Source of the DNA: Diphasiastrum complanatum
Taxonomy: Eukaryota; Streptophyta; Lycopodiopsida; Lycopodiales; Lycopodiaceae
Direction of reading: 5' to 3'
Assembly (NCBI GenBank): GCA_029204225.1
Contig: MU832166.1
Location: 19,812-83,811 of the forward strand
Length of the DNA: 64,000 nt
Shown: positions 28,383-43,014 of the stretch, piece by piece
How the letters are laid out: the number at the start of each line of letters is the position of its first letter
Numbering within the stretch: position 1 is the stretch's first letter
Made by a program: the position numbers and the translations under genes
Notes under the pieces: model-generated
Seen by the model: only the letters and a program-made list of their open reading frames with translations
Database searches by the model: none
What the model was told of the DNA's origin: nothing

Positions 28383-30430
28383 AATCTATCGGCAACGTCG
28401 ACTATGGTGAAGGCGAACCTGGTGAATGACAACTGGTAAGAAAAGAAACAACTCAGGATCAACATCATGGCGACGAAGGAAATATCTCATCCTCGTCATC
28501 TGAAACCAAGCAATATGGAACAACCAAGAATGCCAAGGAGGTAGAAGAAGATCAAGCAGCAACCAGGAATGCCAAGGTATCTATAATGCCCAAGATAGTA
28601 GAGGATCAGCCCAAAAGATAGAGACATCATACCAAGGTATCCAAAAAGCCCGAGAAGGTAGAACTGCATCAGCAACGGGAAGCCAATAATGAAACTAGAA
28701 AAGAGATGGACACTCATCATCAATAGCCGCATCATACATGTAACCATCAACCATATGTGCAAACTCAGTGATATAGGTGCCCCAACAAAAAATAGCAGCA
28801 TCGGAAGACCAGCACCAAGGAGTAGGAACATAAGCAGGATGACAGGCACGTTGTAATAGCATGGAAAAGCAAGCGATATGTTAGGAGACATGGAGCATAA
28901 AGAGATCATCCTGACGAAGGATAGCTAAAATGGAAAAATGTGCACCAGCATGGTCAAAAGCCCAAGGTATCCATAAGGCCCATGAATGAGAAGCAGCAAT
29001 GGCACACGGTACCTTCAAGGCCCATATCACGAGAAGCACAGCATGCCAAAAGCTCCAGAAGGTCCAAGAAATCAATGCATCATCTAAAAAGACATGATGC
29101 ATGAAAACAATAGCAACAAATCTAGAAATAGTAGAGGCCCCAACTGAAAAAATGTAGCCAAAAAACTCATCTAGAAAGACCTCATATGGACATACCAATC
29201 CATCATAGGATACACCAAAAACGGATGGAGCATCGGATGACCCATCGGAACTGGCCGCAAGTGTAATCCCAAAGTACACACCAGACGCACAAGTGAGGAA
29301 TAGAAGAAATGCACTGGAACGAGGAACATGATCCACAACATCACTAGCAAGCATCAAAGCAATATCCACGTGAAGCTGGGAATGAGTATCAAAGCACATA
29401 TGAGCAATAACGAAGTATATGGCAGCAACATCCCCAGAAACTATCCAAGAGAGGAGAAGGAACTCTCTCAAGGTACTCTAATGGTCTCGGGACCAGATTA
29501 AAGTGGCAAGTCAGCATTGGAGACCAAGCGATATGGAGCAACCTGAAATGACAGGGAACCTCACCTGAACAAACAGTAGCTGGAACGGAGGCAATAACCA
29601 AGCCATCAGGATATGCCAAGCCTGACAATGAGCAACAATCCAAGAAACAGATAGAGAGCCACATGCATAATCATAGAGATATCCACAACATAGGTGATCA
29701 ATAATATGGAAAAACCAGCACCAATCAACAGGTCCAAATGGAAACAACGCTATACCTAATAACCAAGAATGCCATATATCCATAGCGAAAATGAAGCGGT
29801 AGTATGAGCAATAGGTCCAAATGAAATCCAAACGATACGTAATAACCAGGAATGCCAAATATTAAGAGGTAAAAAGAAATCAATCGCATGAAAAACCTTT
29901 ATTGCATAAAAAGTGCAAAACTGTATACCATCGGCATGGACTGCCGCAAACCTGTATGTAGAAACACAAGGAGACTGAAGGATGTCTCAGACACAACATT
30001 CAGACATGCAGTCACACGTGTGAAAATCAGATTTGGGTTGAGTTGGAAATCCAACTCCTAATCATCCGAAAACATACCCACATCAAATTTAGTAGAAATA
30101 AATGAAATTGATAACCTCAGATCATACATGGCATCAAAACATAAAAAATTATGGCTAAGAGAGATGATCACTCTCTCTCTAGCTTTCACACGAGCATTAA
30201 ATGATCTCAAATCAACACCAAATTCAAAGCAATATGCATCATGGAATTGTTGGAGACATTAGCAAAAGAATAGTATCAAAGTAGATCATCAAACCATAAT
30301 AGATAGTTGCCAAATCATAAAGAGAAAGGGATGAAACCCTAGCAGCAATAGGAGGGAGAAAGTATGGAGGAATTGAGGACTTCTTGGAGCCTTACTCCTT
30401 TAGAATGAATCGGGGGTCTTCAAGAAGTCC
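28383..30430 (-). other. Unclassified region of dispersed degenerate repeats
   Basis: No known domain on either strand, although long minus-strand frames exist (about 28496-29858). The plus strand holds recurring phrases such as AATGCCAAGGTATC, AAGCGATATGGAGCAACC and AAGGCCCAT, spaced irregularly. The translated minus frames are very hydrophobic (Phe, Leu, Tyr, Trp rich) only because the plus strand is purine-rich and CA-rich, so they are not taken as proteins. A CACACGTGTG palindrome at 30013-30022 and GCTAGGGTTTCATCCC (minus, near 30340) recall LTR or leader sequence, so it may be the leader of a minus-strand element. Confidence 0.35.
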
Positions 30431-30897
<467 letters not shown>

Positions 30898-31020
30898 GCG
30901 CCGTGCACACACAGACACACCATTGGTCACCTGTCATCGATGGGCGCACTTCTCTATCTATATATTAAAACTTTAGTGTTCCTGGGACGCTCACGCTACC
31001 CAAAAATCGCATTTTTTTTT

Positions 31021-31143
31021 CTTGGGCAGTGATCGCGAGATATGCGAAGGTACCAAAGGTCTCTCTCGGCCTCTCTTTGACTGCAAGATGTGCGAGATCT
31101 ACGAAGGTCCTGAAGATCTCTCTCGGCTTCTCTTTGACCCGGA
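31021..31143 (+). repeat. Two-unit imperfect tandem repeat of about 56 bp
   Basis: GCGAGATATGCGAAGGTACC... and GCGAGATCTACGAAGGTCCT..., each followed by a TCTCTCTCGGC stretch and CTCTTTGAC. It lies between the two long CT tracts and may be their pre-expansion form. Confidence 0.75.
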
Positions 31144-31209
31144 CTCTCTCTCTCTCTGAGTATGCAAGTTGTAAGAAATATGTGAGATATTCGAGATACA
31201 AGATGTGTG

Positions 31210-32550
<1,341 letters not shown>

Positions 32551-33240
32551 AGGGACCCAACTCCCTTGGGTCCCAATCCTAAACTTGAGGCTGGATGATG
32601 ACTGGTGGGCCTGTAGACTTGACCGGTGACTCGTGAACCTGCATGGTTGCCACGTGTCATGATCTAGTTGTGCACATGTCTTGGAGTCTCTTTCCTTGGG
32701 GGTATACAAGGAGAGGAGGACTCATTTGCCATCCATTCTGTCTACCTAGGAGGAGGTGGATGGAGAGCGTGTGCACGGCCAGGATGTATGCTAGCTTGAG
32801 GCAGGAGATGGTTGAGAGCCTAGGCGGTGGTATGGGACGCCATCTAGGATGGAAGTCGGATCCCGCTTAATACGATCACAGGCCAGGGCACGGAGGGTGG
32901 ACCCGAATGAGGTCCTACGGTGGGGTGGAATGTGAATATATAGGGTAGATGTAATACTTGGAAAGGAGTGGTTCTATGAGAGGAACGAGTCTATGAAAAA
33001 AAACTATGTAACTCACAGTTTGTCATTCTTACATAACAGCTCACTCATAGAATTAAATGGAAATGTTGATATTTCTACTTTGTATATGCTTTCTACTTTG
33101 GAAATAGTTAAATATATGGATGTTGTTGATTGCAGTTCTTATTTATGTTGGTTAAAAGATTTTACTTACCATGAAGAACGTAGTTTGCAATTTTACAATC
33201 TCCAAATGGACCTAATGTTAATGTCTAATAACAAGCTCAT
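32551..33240 (+). other. Second LTR-like block and unassigned short frame
   Basis: TGTTAGGGACCCAACTCCC near 32548 looks like an LTR start. A TATA-like GGTATACAAGGAG lies near 32700 and GAATATATAGGG near 32933. An 83-codon frame at 32993-33244 has no recognised domain. No paired LTR or target duplication was found. Confidence 0.3.
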
Positions 33241-34570
33241 CTGATGTAGTATATGAGATAGTGCATCAGCAACCACATTTTCCTTCCCTCTTCAGAAGCG
33301 AATTTCTAAGTGAAATTCCTGCATCAGCTCGGCCCACCAAGCTTGGCGGCCTTTCAAATCTGGCTGATTGCAAAAATACTTTAAAGTATGATGATCTGTG
33401 TACACATAAAACTTGGCGCCATATAAATAATGTCTCCACACCTTGAGCACATGTATAATCACATACAGCTCTTGCTCATGTATAGGATATCTTTGTTGAG
33501 CTGGTGTCAACTTCTTACTCTCAAAGGCTACTGGTCTACCCTCTTGGCACAACATTGCACTTACGGCAATGCCACTTGCATCTATCTCTAGGGCAAAAGG
33601 TTTCTGGGTATCCACAATCTTGAGGACTGGAGCCATGGCCACAGACTCCAAGTTTTCAAAACATTGATGAGCTTCAGCATCCCATCGAACCACGTTGTTG
33701 TTTTTCCTTAACTGGTCCGTTAAAGGAGCAGCTATCCAGGAATAATTCCTAGCAAACCACTGGTAGAACTTACAAAAGCCTAAGAAAGATTGTAATTGGC
33801 ATATATTGGCAGGCCTCGACCACTTCTTAACCACAGCCACCTTGGTTGGGTCAATCAAAATACCCTCAGCTGTCACTACATGACCCAAATACTCGAACGA
33901 GTCTTACAGAACTTTGTCTTATGAGCATTAGCGTACAAGACCGAAGCTTGTAACTTGCCAAAACCGGTCTTCAGATGAACCTCATGCTCCTCAACCGCTT
34001 TACTAAAAACCAATATATCGTCAATAAAATTGACGACAAACTTGCCCATATAGTCTCGCAAAACATCGTTCGTGAGCATCATGAACGTGGCTGGGGCATT
34101 GGTTAATCCAAATGGCATAACCAAAAACTCATAATGACCGAAACAGGTTTGGAAGGCCGTTTTCTAGACGTCTTCATTTCGAATCCGTATTTCATGGTAT
34201 CCACTTTTGAGATCTATCTTATTGAAAATGGTTGCACTTTGCAATGCATCCACTAGATCATCAATCTTGGGCATCGGATACTTGTGCTTTACAGTGATCT
34301 TATTCAATCCCCTGTAACTACACATGTCCGGAAACTACCATCTTTTTTCTTGACAAGTAAAATAGGAGAGGCAAAAGGTGAATAACTAGGATGGATGTAC
34401 CCTAGCCTGAGATACTCATCCAACATCTTTCTAACTTTCTTTTTCTTTTAGGCTCATCCTATAAGGAGGCCTACATACCAGACTTGCCCCTGAAACGAGC
34501 TCAATACGATGATCAACATTCCGACTAGGCGGCAATCCCTCTAGCATATTACTAATTAGCACGTTTTAAA
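33241..34570 (-). pseudogene. Ty3/gypsy reverse transcriptase and RNase H fragment
   Basis: Minus strand from about 34500: the RT start with [21 protein letters not shown] (34410-34345), the DLKSGYH-type segment around 34215 with shifts, then [12 protein letters not shown] (near 34115), the catalytic box [13 protein letters not shown] (about 34050-34010), the connection LQSFLGFCKFYQWF, and RNase H with FALEIDASGIAVSAML and YTDHHTLKYF up to about 33292. The order and FxDD box are typical of Ty3/gypsy. At least three frame breaks (near 34320, 34150 and 33890) and the lack of gag, protease and integrase show a truncated relic. Which LTR it belongs to is not clear. Confidence 0.9.
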
Positions 34571-35439
<869 letters not shown>

Positions 35440-35524
35440 CTGATCTCTCTACCGCTCTGTTTGTATCTTTCTTTCCTTCAGCGATTCCCCCCCCCCCCCC
35501 TCTTTTTCTTCTTTCTTCAAAATT

Positions 35525-38500
35525 TATTGGTGAAATGATGGATTTTAGACAACCCGGTAAAGATATAGATGGAACCGGCATTCTGGCAACCAATTATGTG
35601 GGCTACTGAAGAAAAATACAGAGTGACTCAAATGTGGAAGACATGACTTTATCTGAAGGACCGTCCTTGAAATTTAAGTCAGAGCATAAGGATCTGAGGT
35701 GAAGTCATTTACCTTTTTACTGTATTTTTTTGGTTTAATCATTTGGTTAAGCATGTAGACTGGTTTTTTTTCAGAAGTATCTGTTTTTATGAATCTAAAA
35801 AAAAAAAAATGGATTTATGTGCTCATATTGAATCTATAACCCATAGTATACAGTAAATGGTACATTTTTACAGTCTAATGAATTACAGATTTACCTTCTG
35901 TTGTAAAACCTTTAGAAAATAAAGAACACTTAGATTCTATTTTTTATGATGGAATATTATATATGCTTTTTAAGAGTTAAACTTATTAAGAATTTTCAAA
36001 TGGCTATAACTTCTAATCCGTAACTCGGATCCAAATGATCCAAAAAGGTAAATTGATCCTTAAAACTCATAGAATTCACTAAAATTGAGAGAAATGACTT
36101 TCAAAAGAATTTTATCATAAATTTCTCAGTTTGAGTGATGTGTAATGCTTAACAAATATACTTAGCATGATAAATCAGCTATTGCTAATCCGTTGAAAAA
36201 CATGGAGAAGCTATCGCTCAAAGTGGTTGGAAAACACCATTAGAGCTATATATATATATTATATATTTCCCAATCATGATAAAACCATTGGAAAAGATGG
36301 TCAAGCTTTCGTAAATAAATCATGGCAATTGCATCAAAGATTGAATCAAATTAAGTTTGCTTGATTGGAGGGACTACAAGAATTAGTAAATGAAAAACAT
36401 TTATATCATTGAAAAGAATATTTGAGATGGATTACTTATGAGGTGAATGGGTTCAAACTTAAGTTACCTTCTAGTATAATCTATGGCAATATCCGAACTA
36501 GAAATCCAATGACTGGCTTCATAATCATACCAAAACCCCGCTATAGTGTTATGAACACTATTAAGCAACACACAAAATGTACCACAACAATTTTCAAATG
36601 ACAGTTTTGATTGGCATTTTGACCGAACCACCATCTCCCCAAAGTCTTATTGGTGAAATGATGGATTTTAGACAACCCGGTAAAGATATAGATGGAACCG
36701 GCATTCTGGCAACCAATTATGTGGGCTACTGAAAAAAAATACAGAGTGACTCAAATGTGGAAGACATGACTTTATCTGAACGGCCATCCTTGAAATTTAA
36801 GTCACAACTTAAGGATCTGAGTTTAAATCATTTACATTTTTACTGTATTTTTTTGGTTTAATCATTTGGTTAAGCATGTAGACTGGTTTTTTTCAGAAGT
36901 ATCTGTTTTTATGAATCTAAAAAAAAAAATGGATTTATGTGCTCATATTGAATCTATAACCCATAGTATACAGTAAATGGTACATTTTTACAGTCTAATG
37001 AATTACAGATTTACCTTCTGTTGTAAAACCTTTAGAAAATAAAGAATACTTAGATTCTATTTTTTATAATGGAATATTATATATGTTTTTTAAGAGTTAA
37101 ACTTATTAAGGATTTTCAAATGGCTATAACTTCTAATCCGTAACTCAGATCCAAATGATCCAGAAAGGTAAATTGATCCTTAAAACTCATAGAATTCACT
37201 AAAATTGAGAGAAATGACTTTCAAAAGAATTTTATCATAAATTTCTCAGTTTGAGTGATGTGTAATGCTTAACAAATATACTTAGCATGATAAATCAGCT
37301 ATTGCTAATCCGTTGAAAAACATGGAGAAGCTATCGCTCAAAGTGGTTGGAAAACACCATTAGAGCTATATATATATATTATATATTTCCCAATCATGAT
37401 AAAACCATTGGAAAAGATGGTCAAGCTTTCGTAAATAAATCATGGCAATTGCATCAAAGATTGAATCAAATTAAGTTTGCTTGATTGGAGGGACTACAAG
37501 AATTAGTAAATGAAAAACATTTATATCATTGAAAAGAATATTTGAGATGGATTACTTATGAGGTGAATGGGTTCAAACTTAAGTTACCTTCTAGTATAAT
37601 CTATGGCAATATCCGAACTAGAAATCCAATGACTGGCTTCATAATCATACCAAAACCCCGCTATAGTGTTATGAACACTATTAAGCAACACACAAAATGT
37701 ACCACAACAATTTTCAAATGACAGTTTTGATTGGCATTTTGACCGAACCACCATCTCCCCAAAGTCTTATTGGTGAAATGATGGATTTTAGACAACCCGG
37801 TAAAGATATAGATGGAACCGGCATTCTGGCAACCAATTATGTGGGCTACTGAAAAAAAATACAGAGTGACTCAAATGTGGAAGACATGACTTTATCTGAA
37901 CGGCCATCCTTGAAATTTAAGTCACAACTTAAGGATCTGAGTTTAAATCATTTACATTTTTACTGTATTTTTTTGGTTTAATCATTTGGTTAAGCATGTA
38001 GACTGGTTTTTTTCAGAAGTATCTGTTTTTATGAATCTAAAAAAAAAAATGGATTTATGTGCTCATATTGAATCTATAACCCATAGTATACAGTAAATGG
38101 TACATTTTTACAGTCTAATGAATTACAGATTTACCTTCTGTTGTAAAACCTTTAGAAAATAAAGAATACTTAGATTCTATTTTTTATAATGGAATATTAT
38201 ATATGTTTTTTAAGAGTTAAACTTATTAAGGATTTTCAAATGGCTATAACTTCTAATCCGTAACTCAGATCCAAATGATCCAGAAAGGTAAATTGATTCT
38301 TAAAACTCATAGAATTCACTAAAATTGAAAAAAATGACTTTTAAAAGAATTTTATCATAAATTTCTCAGTTTGAGTGATGTGTAATGCTTAACAAATATA
38401 CTTAGCATGATAAATCAGCTATTGCTAATCCGTTGAAAAACATGGAGAAGCTATCACTCAAAGTGGTTGGAAAACACCATTAGAGCTATATATATATATT

Positions 38501-38888
38501 ATATATTTCCCAATCATGATAAAACCATTGAAAAAGATGGTCAAGCTTTCGTAAATAAATCATGGCAATTGCATCAAAGATTGAATCAAATTAAGTTTGC
38601 TTGATTGGAGGGACTACAAGAATTAGTAAATGAAAAACATTTATATCATTGAAAAGAATATTTGAGATGGATTACTTATGAGGTGAATGGGTTCAAACTT
38701 AAGTTACCTTCTAGTATAATCTATGGCAATATCCGAACTAGAAATCCAATGACTGGCTTCATAATCATACCAAAACCTCGCTATAGTGTTATGAACACTA
38801 TTAAGCAACACACAAAATGTACCACAACAATTTTCAAATGACAGTTCCGATTGGCATTTTACCGAACTACCATCTCCCCAAAGCCTTA
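35525..38888 (+). repeat. Three tandem copies of a 1.12-kb unit
   Basis: Units begin TATTGGTGAAATGATGG at 35525, 36648 and 37768, giving periods of 1123 and 1120 bp; the third ends near 38888. Units 2 and 3 differ at only a few bases; unit 1 differs more, mainly in the first 250 bp. Each unit has an AT-rich palindromic stretch (CTATATATATATATTATATA) and no long coding frame; the only open piece is MMDFRQPGKDIDGTGILATN at the start of each. A gypsy gag starts 190 bp after the array, so the array probably lies in the untranslated leader of that element. Confidence 0.95.
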
Positions 38889-39078
38889 GAGGCTGAAAAA
38901 AAAAAAAGAGGCATGAACACAAAAATATAAAACTCATACCAATAGAAAGCCCTTTTTATACTGAGTCTTCACCTTCACTTCCTTCAACACCTAAAAAATC
39001 CAAAAAATACCAAAACCCTAAAAACTTCAAAAACACCAGAAACACATACTCAACACAAAAACGACACAACAATACCCA
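38889..39078 (+). other. Short leader before the gypsy gag
   Basis: A-rich leader ending at the gag ATG at 39079, with no stop-free protein of its own. Confidence 0.5.
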
Positions 39079-39770
39079 ATGGCCGACAATACAGATCCTG
39101 ACATCCCAAAAGATTATCCGTACAAGATCAGCTCCCCTGTAGCTGAACAAATTAGACGTCATAGATTCTACCAAATGCGGGTCCAAATACACGAGCCATC
39201 CACAAACCCATTCGAGAAACAAGAACCTGATAGAGCTAAGTCCTCATGCGCACAACTCCAATTTTATGGTGCTGAACCGTCACAGGTCAGAACCAACCTT
39301 AATGGAGTCTCTGCTACCCACAATGCTCATCATGAGAGACGTACACCCAAGCTAGATCTACCAAAGTTTGACGGTAGTTTGGACCCTCAAAGATTTTTGC
39401 AAATCTTTGAGATTGCATGTGATGTGTATGGCGAAACATCTCCCGATGCTATGGTCCAACTATTTTCGATGACCATGATTGCTAAAGCACGTGATTGGTT
39501 TTTCAACCTTGATCGTGAAGATAAGATAGACTGGTCAACCTTGAAAGAGTCCTTTATCAAGCGTTTTAAGCCCTTTCGCTTGATCGAGAGTCCTTTTGTC
39601 AAATTGAGTAACATCAAGATGGCAAAGGATGAATGTGTATGAGACTTATCGAGCGTTTCAAAAGTCTCAAAAGTCAGGTACAGGAACAACCCTCCGAACT
39701 GATGCTCATCATCTTGTTTTTAGTCGGCCTTCCAAGAAGTCACTTTTTTGCAAAAAAATACCAGTATCAC
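39079..39770 (+). pseudogene. Ty3/gypsy gag fragment following the tandem array
   Basis: Starts MADNTDPDIPKDYPYKISS and contains the retrotransposon gag core: LPKFDGSLDPQRFLQIFEIA, then DAMVQLFSMTMIAKARDWFF and LKESFIKRFKPFRL. This core is similar in order to the family H gag (48588-48010 minus) but clearly a different family. After a stop near 39640 the frame can be followed to about 39740 (LPRSHF-type segment) and then ends abruptly at unrelated AT-rich DNA, so zinc knuckle, protease and pol are missing. Confidence 0.85.
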
Positions 39771-41640
39771 TCTTGAACCTTCACCACCTTCGTTGAGATT
39801 CCAAAATAGTCTATTTATAATAAAATACTATTTTTGAGTTTGACGAAGATTCTTCTTGATCTGATCACAGAAATTTTTGAATTTTACCCTCGCCAGACTA
39901 CAAAAACTATAATTTTTTGTGTCAAAAACCTTCGTTCGACTATAATCTGAATTTTTCAATATACAAACTCAAAAAAATTTTATACGGGATCGACTCAGAA
40001 AATTTTGGATTTTCTGATACCCAGAGTTTTTGGAAGTTTCGATACTCCTGTCAAGTATGCTCATACGATCTGGCTATAGGCCATTTGAAATGACTGTCCA
40101 GCTTCAATCGCCCTGTCATATATGCTTGAACGATATGGCTAAAGACCATTTGAAATGATTGTCCAGTTTCAATCGCTGGCGATTGAAGCTGGATAGCCAT
40201 TTCAAATCTTAAGCTCAGTGAATGGTTTTAAATGTTCACTTTCAATGAGCTCCAATGCATTTCTATTGAAGTTGTGCGATGCAAAAAAACAATGAGCTTA
40301 GTGGACAATTACCTCAGTCAAAATCAATCAACTCCTATTTTTGACAAGAAATCCAACAACTTTTCGCATACTTATACTTAGGTGAGCTAGGGTAGGAAGA
40401 AATCTGCCAGCTTTAAATTAAATTTGGGCGACATTGTCTGTGGATTAGGACAACAAATTAGTGCGCCTATCACACAACCTTCAGAGCGCATCAATTTTTG
40501 ATTAGAAGATCGAAAGAATCCAATATCAAAATCGTCTGACACAAAGATCAGAAACAACATTTTTTAATACTGAATAACCTCAAAAAATCAGTAAATTCTT
40601 GATACCAAAAAACAGAATTGTTCGATACGGGATTTTTCTCTACCCTAAGTTCAAAATTTTGCGATACCCATAGTCAAATTTTTTCGATACCTATAACATG
40701 AATTTTTCAATACACAAACTTAGAAATTTTTGATACGGGATCGAATCAAAATTTTTTGGATTTTCCGATATTCAGAGTTTGTCAATATCCAGAGTTTTCA
40801 GAAGTTTCGATACTCTTGTCAAATATGCTCAAACGATTTGGCTACAGGCCATTTGAAATGACTGTCCAGCTTCAATTGCCCTATCATATATGCTTGAACG
40901 ATATGGTTACAGGCCATTTGAAATGATTGTCCAGCTTCAATTGCCGACGATTGAAGTTGGACAGTCGTTTCAAATCTTAAGCTTAGTGAACGGTTTTAAA
41001 TGTTCACTCTCAGTGAGCTCCAAGCACTCCTATTGAAGTTGTGCAGTGCAAGAAAACAATGAGCTTAGTGGACTATTACCTCAGTCAAAATCAACCAACT
41101 CCTATTTTTGACATGAAATCCAACAACTTTTTGCACACTTAAGTGAGCTAGGATAGGAAGAAATGTGTCTTCTTTATGCTAATTTTGGGGGACAATGCCT
41201 ATGGATTAGGGCAACAAATAAGTGCGCCTATTTCAAGTTTATCAAATATGCTTGAACGATCTTTCTATAGGCCATTTGAAACGACTCTACAGCCTCAATC
41301 GCCGGTGATTGAAGTTGGACCGTAGTTTCAAATCTTAAGCTCAATGAACAGGTTTAAAAGTTCACCCTCAATGAGCTCCAACGCACTCCTACTGTCGACC
41401 AGAAATCCAACAAACTTGGACATCAAATCCTAAGCACTCCCTTGTAGACCAGTGTAACCTTTTAACGAACTAGGATAACGAACAAAAGTGCAAGTTAGAG
41501 TACTAAAAAACTCAAAAGAAAAAAATTCAATCTCGATGTAGCTCACTAAAAACGTCTGTCCGGCTTCAATCACCGACGATTGAAGCCGAACATCTATTTT
41601 TAGTGACTTGCATCGAGATTAAATCTTTTTCTTAGAATGG
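39771..41640. repeat. Degenerate tandem repeats with four imperfect hairpins
   Basis: Non-coding, with a unit of about 750 bp seen as GGGATCGACTCAGAAAATTT (near 39990) and GGGATCGAATCAAAATTTTT (near 40740), and partly again from 41235. Each unit ends in an inverted repeat centred on a core like TTCAATCGCCGGCGATTGAA: 40148-40207, 40915-40975, 41273-41333 and a longer one at 41529-41620. Outer arms differ between the first three and the fourth, but both arms of each hairpin still pair. The GGCCATTTGAAATGACTGTC phrase also appears without its partner arm at 40080 and 40850. No gene seen. Confidence 0.85.
41529..41620. repeat. Long imperfect hairpin (92 nt)
   Basis: Left arm AATCTCGATGTAGCTCACTA and onward pairs with the right arm ending TAGTGACTTGCATCGAGATT over about 44 positions with few mismatches, around a short loop (CACCGA). 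The size and near-perfect foldback resemble a small MITE or a small-RNA precursor; neither is proven. Confidence 0.8.
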
Positions 41641-42427
41641 AATACTGATAGCGACAATGTCTCTCATTTCCTGACATAGAGTACATACAAAAGACAAAAG
41701 GGACAATATTTTGTTCTCAAAATACTAGCTATGATAGAAGTCAAATGCACTATACTAGCAGTGCAGCCAATAATGCGAGCATCCAATCTAGTGACTATGT
41801 GTTGGAGAAGAGTTTAAATGATAGTTGGTGGGGATCCGATCTATCAAAAGTGGCAGCCACTACATATGCATGGGTGCTAAGTCCGTCAGAGGAGGGCTTT
41901 GCAAAAAGCCAATACAATCTCGTATAGCGCCAAGTTTTTTGGAAGGAGGAAACATGACCGGGGAGAGAAAAATCAGTTCATGTGGTTTTGTCTAGATAAT
42001 GTGACATGCACTTGGACAACAAATCCCTTGATAATAATATTGCCTACAAAAGTGTCTGAAACCTAGTATGTGCAACAAGGAACTAATTTGTCACAAGCCG
42101 AGGTGGACGAGTTGAACAAAGGTGGATATATGTTTGAGACAGACAAATTGACTAATTTTGTGAAAGAAGGCGATTCAAATGTAGATGTAGCACAATAGTC
42201 TCATGGCAAATAGCCTGTTACAACTCATCCAAACGATCTTGTCTCAAATCGACGAGATATGAGACATAGAGCTGGTATATCCAAGGAGGCAAAGGAGCGG
42301 ATGGGCAAAGCTCTAAGCTTGAATGATCATCTGAGAAAAGTTACCAGACGGAGCACAAAGAAATCTATACTATTGAAAGCTTTGAGTCCATTCAAAGAGT
42401 GTCAAAATATTGGAAAAATCTATCTAA
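41641..42427 (+). other. Unidentified coding-like remnant
   Basis: Plus-strand frames such as SSAANNASIQSSDYVLEKSL (41751-41810), then with shifts to GTNLSQAEVDELNKGGYMFE (near 42080-42140) and ISKEAKERMGKALSLNDHLR (near 42270-42330), look protein-like in composition but match no domain I recognise. Stops at 41925 and 42198 break them. It could be a distal part of a retrotransposon or a host gene fragment. Confidence 0.35.
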
Positions 42428-43014
42428 TGTTGTAAGTAGGGGTCCTAAAAATGCCAAAGATGAATTGAGCTCTTTTGGCTTAGTAAAGACCCATCTTAGG
42501 ATAAAATATTCAAGATAGGTAGAAGTAGAAACTTGAGCTACCATAGGAATCGCCATTTGTACTTTGCATGCCACATTTAATGCATGAAAAGACTAGGTGG
42601 CACAATTAGACATAGTGAGGTGGCTTAAATAAGTCTAGATAGTTTGAGAGGTGGATTCATAACTCCAATTCAACTCAAAGTAGGAGGAGAGTCCATGGAT
42701 CTATATATATGTGATGTACTCTCATTGAGAAGATGATGAAATTTGTGTGTAATGCAACTTTGGAGACTAAGCTCTTTGTGCCCTCTCTCTCTCCACGAGT
42801 TTTGTACTTCCTATTTTCTCTCTCTAGTCGAGTAGAGGCATTTATGATGCTTAGTCTTATGTTTTGTTGACAGATCTTGCTTGTAACACAATAATATTGC
42901 TTGTATGATCAGCTTTCCTATTGACAACCAATGCTAGTCTGATCTTTATGGTATTATTGGGCTTAGGAGATCAAAAGTACATGTGTAGTGCATCCCACAT
43001 GTGTGAATTCAACA
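42428..43014 (+). repeat. 5' LTR of copia element F
   Basis: 587 bp, TGTTGTAAGTAGGGG to GAATTCAACA. A TATA-like CTATATATATGTG lies near 42700. It ends with CACATGTGTGAATTCAACA, matching the end of the B LTR except for a C-to-T change in the palindrome. TGGTATCAGAGCCTACC follows directly. Confidence 0.85.

Noticed and set aside
28496-29858. Hydrophobic minus-strand frames resembling membrane proteins
   Set aside because: The hydrophobicity follows from purine- and CA-rich composition of the plus strand; no conserved motif, and neighbouring frames overlap in different phases.
35525-38888. Triplicated unit as centromeric satellite
   Set aside because: Only three copies, and a gypsy gag follows directly; array size here does not support a satellite call.
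40148-41620. Regularly spaced short inverted repeats as a CRISPR array
   Set aside because: Spacing is hundreds of bases, units are imperfect and the context is a plant genome; tandem hairpin repeats explain them.
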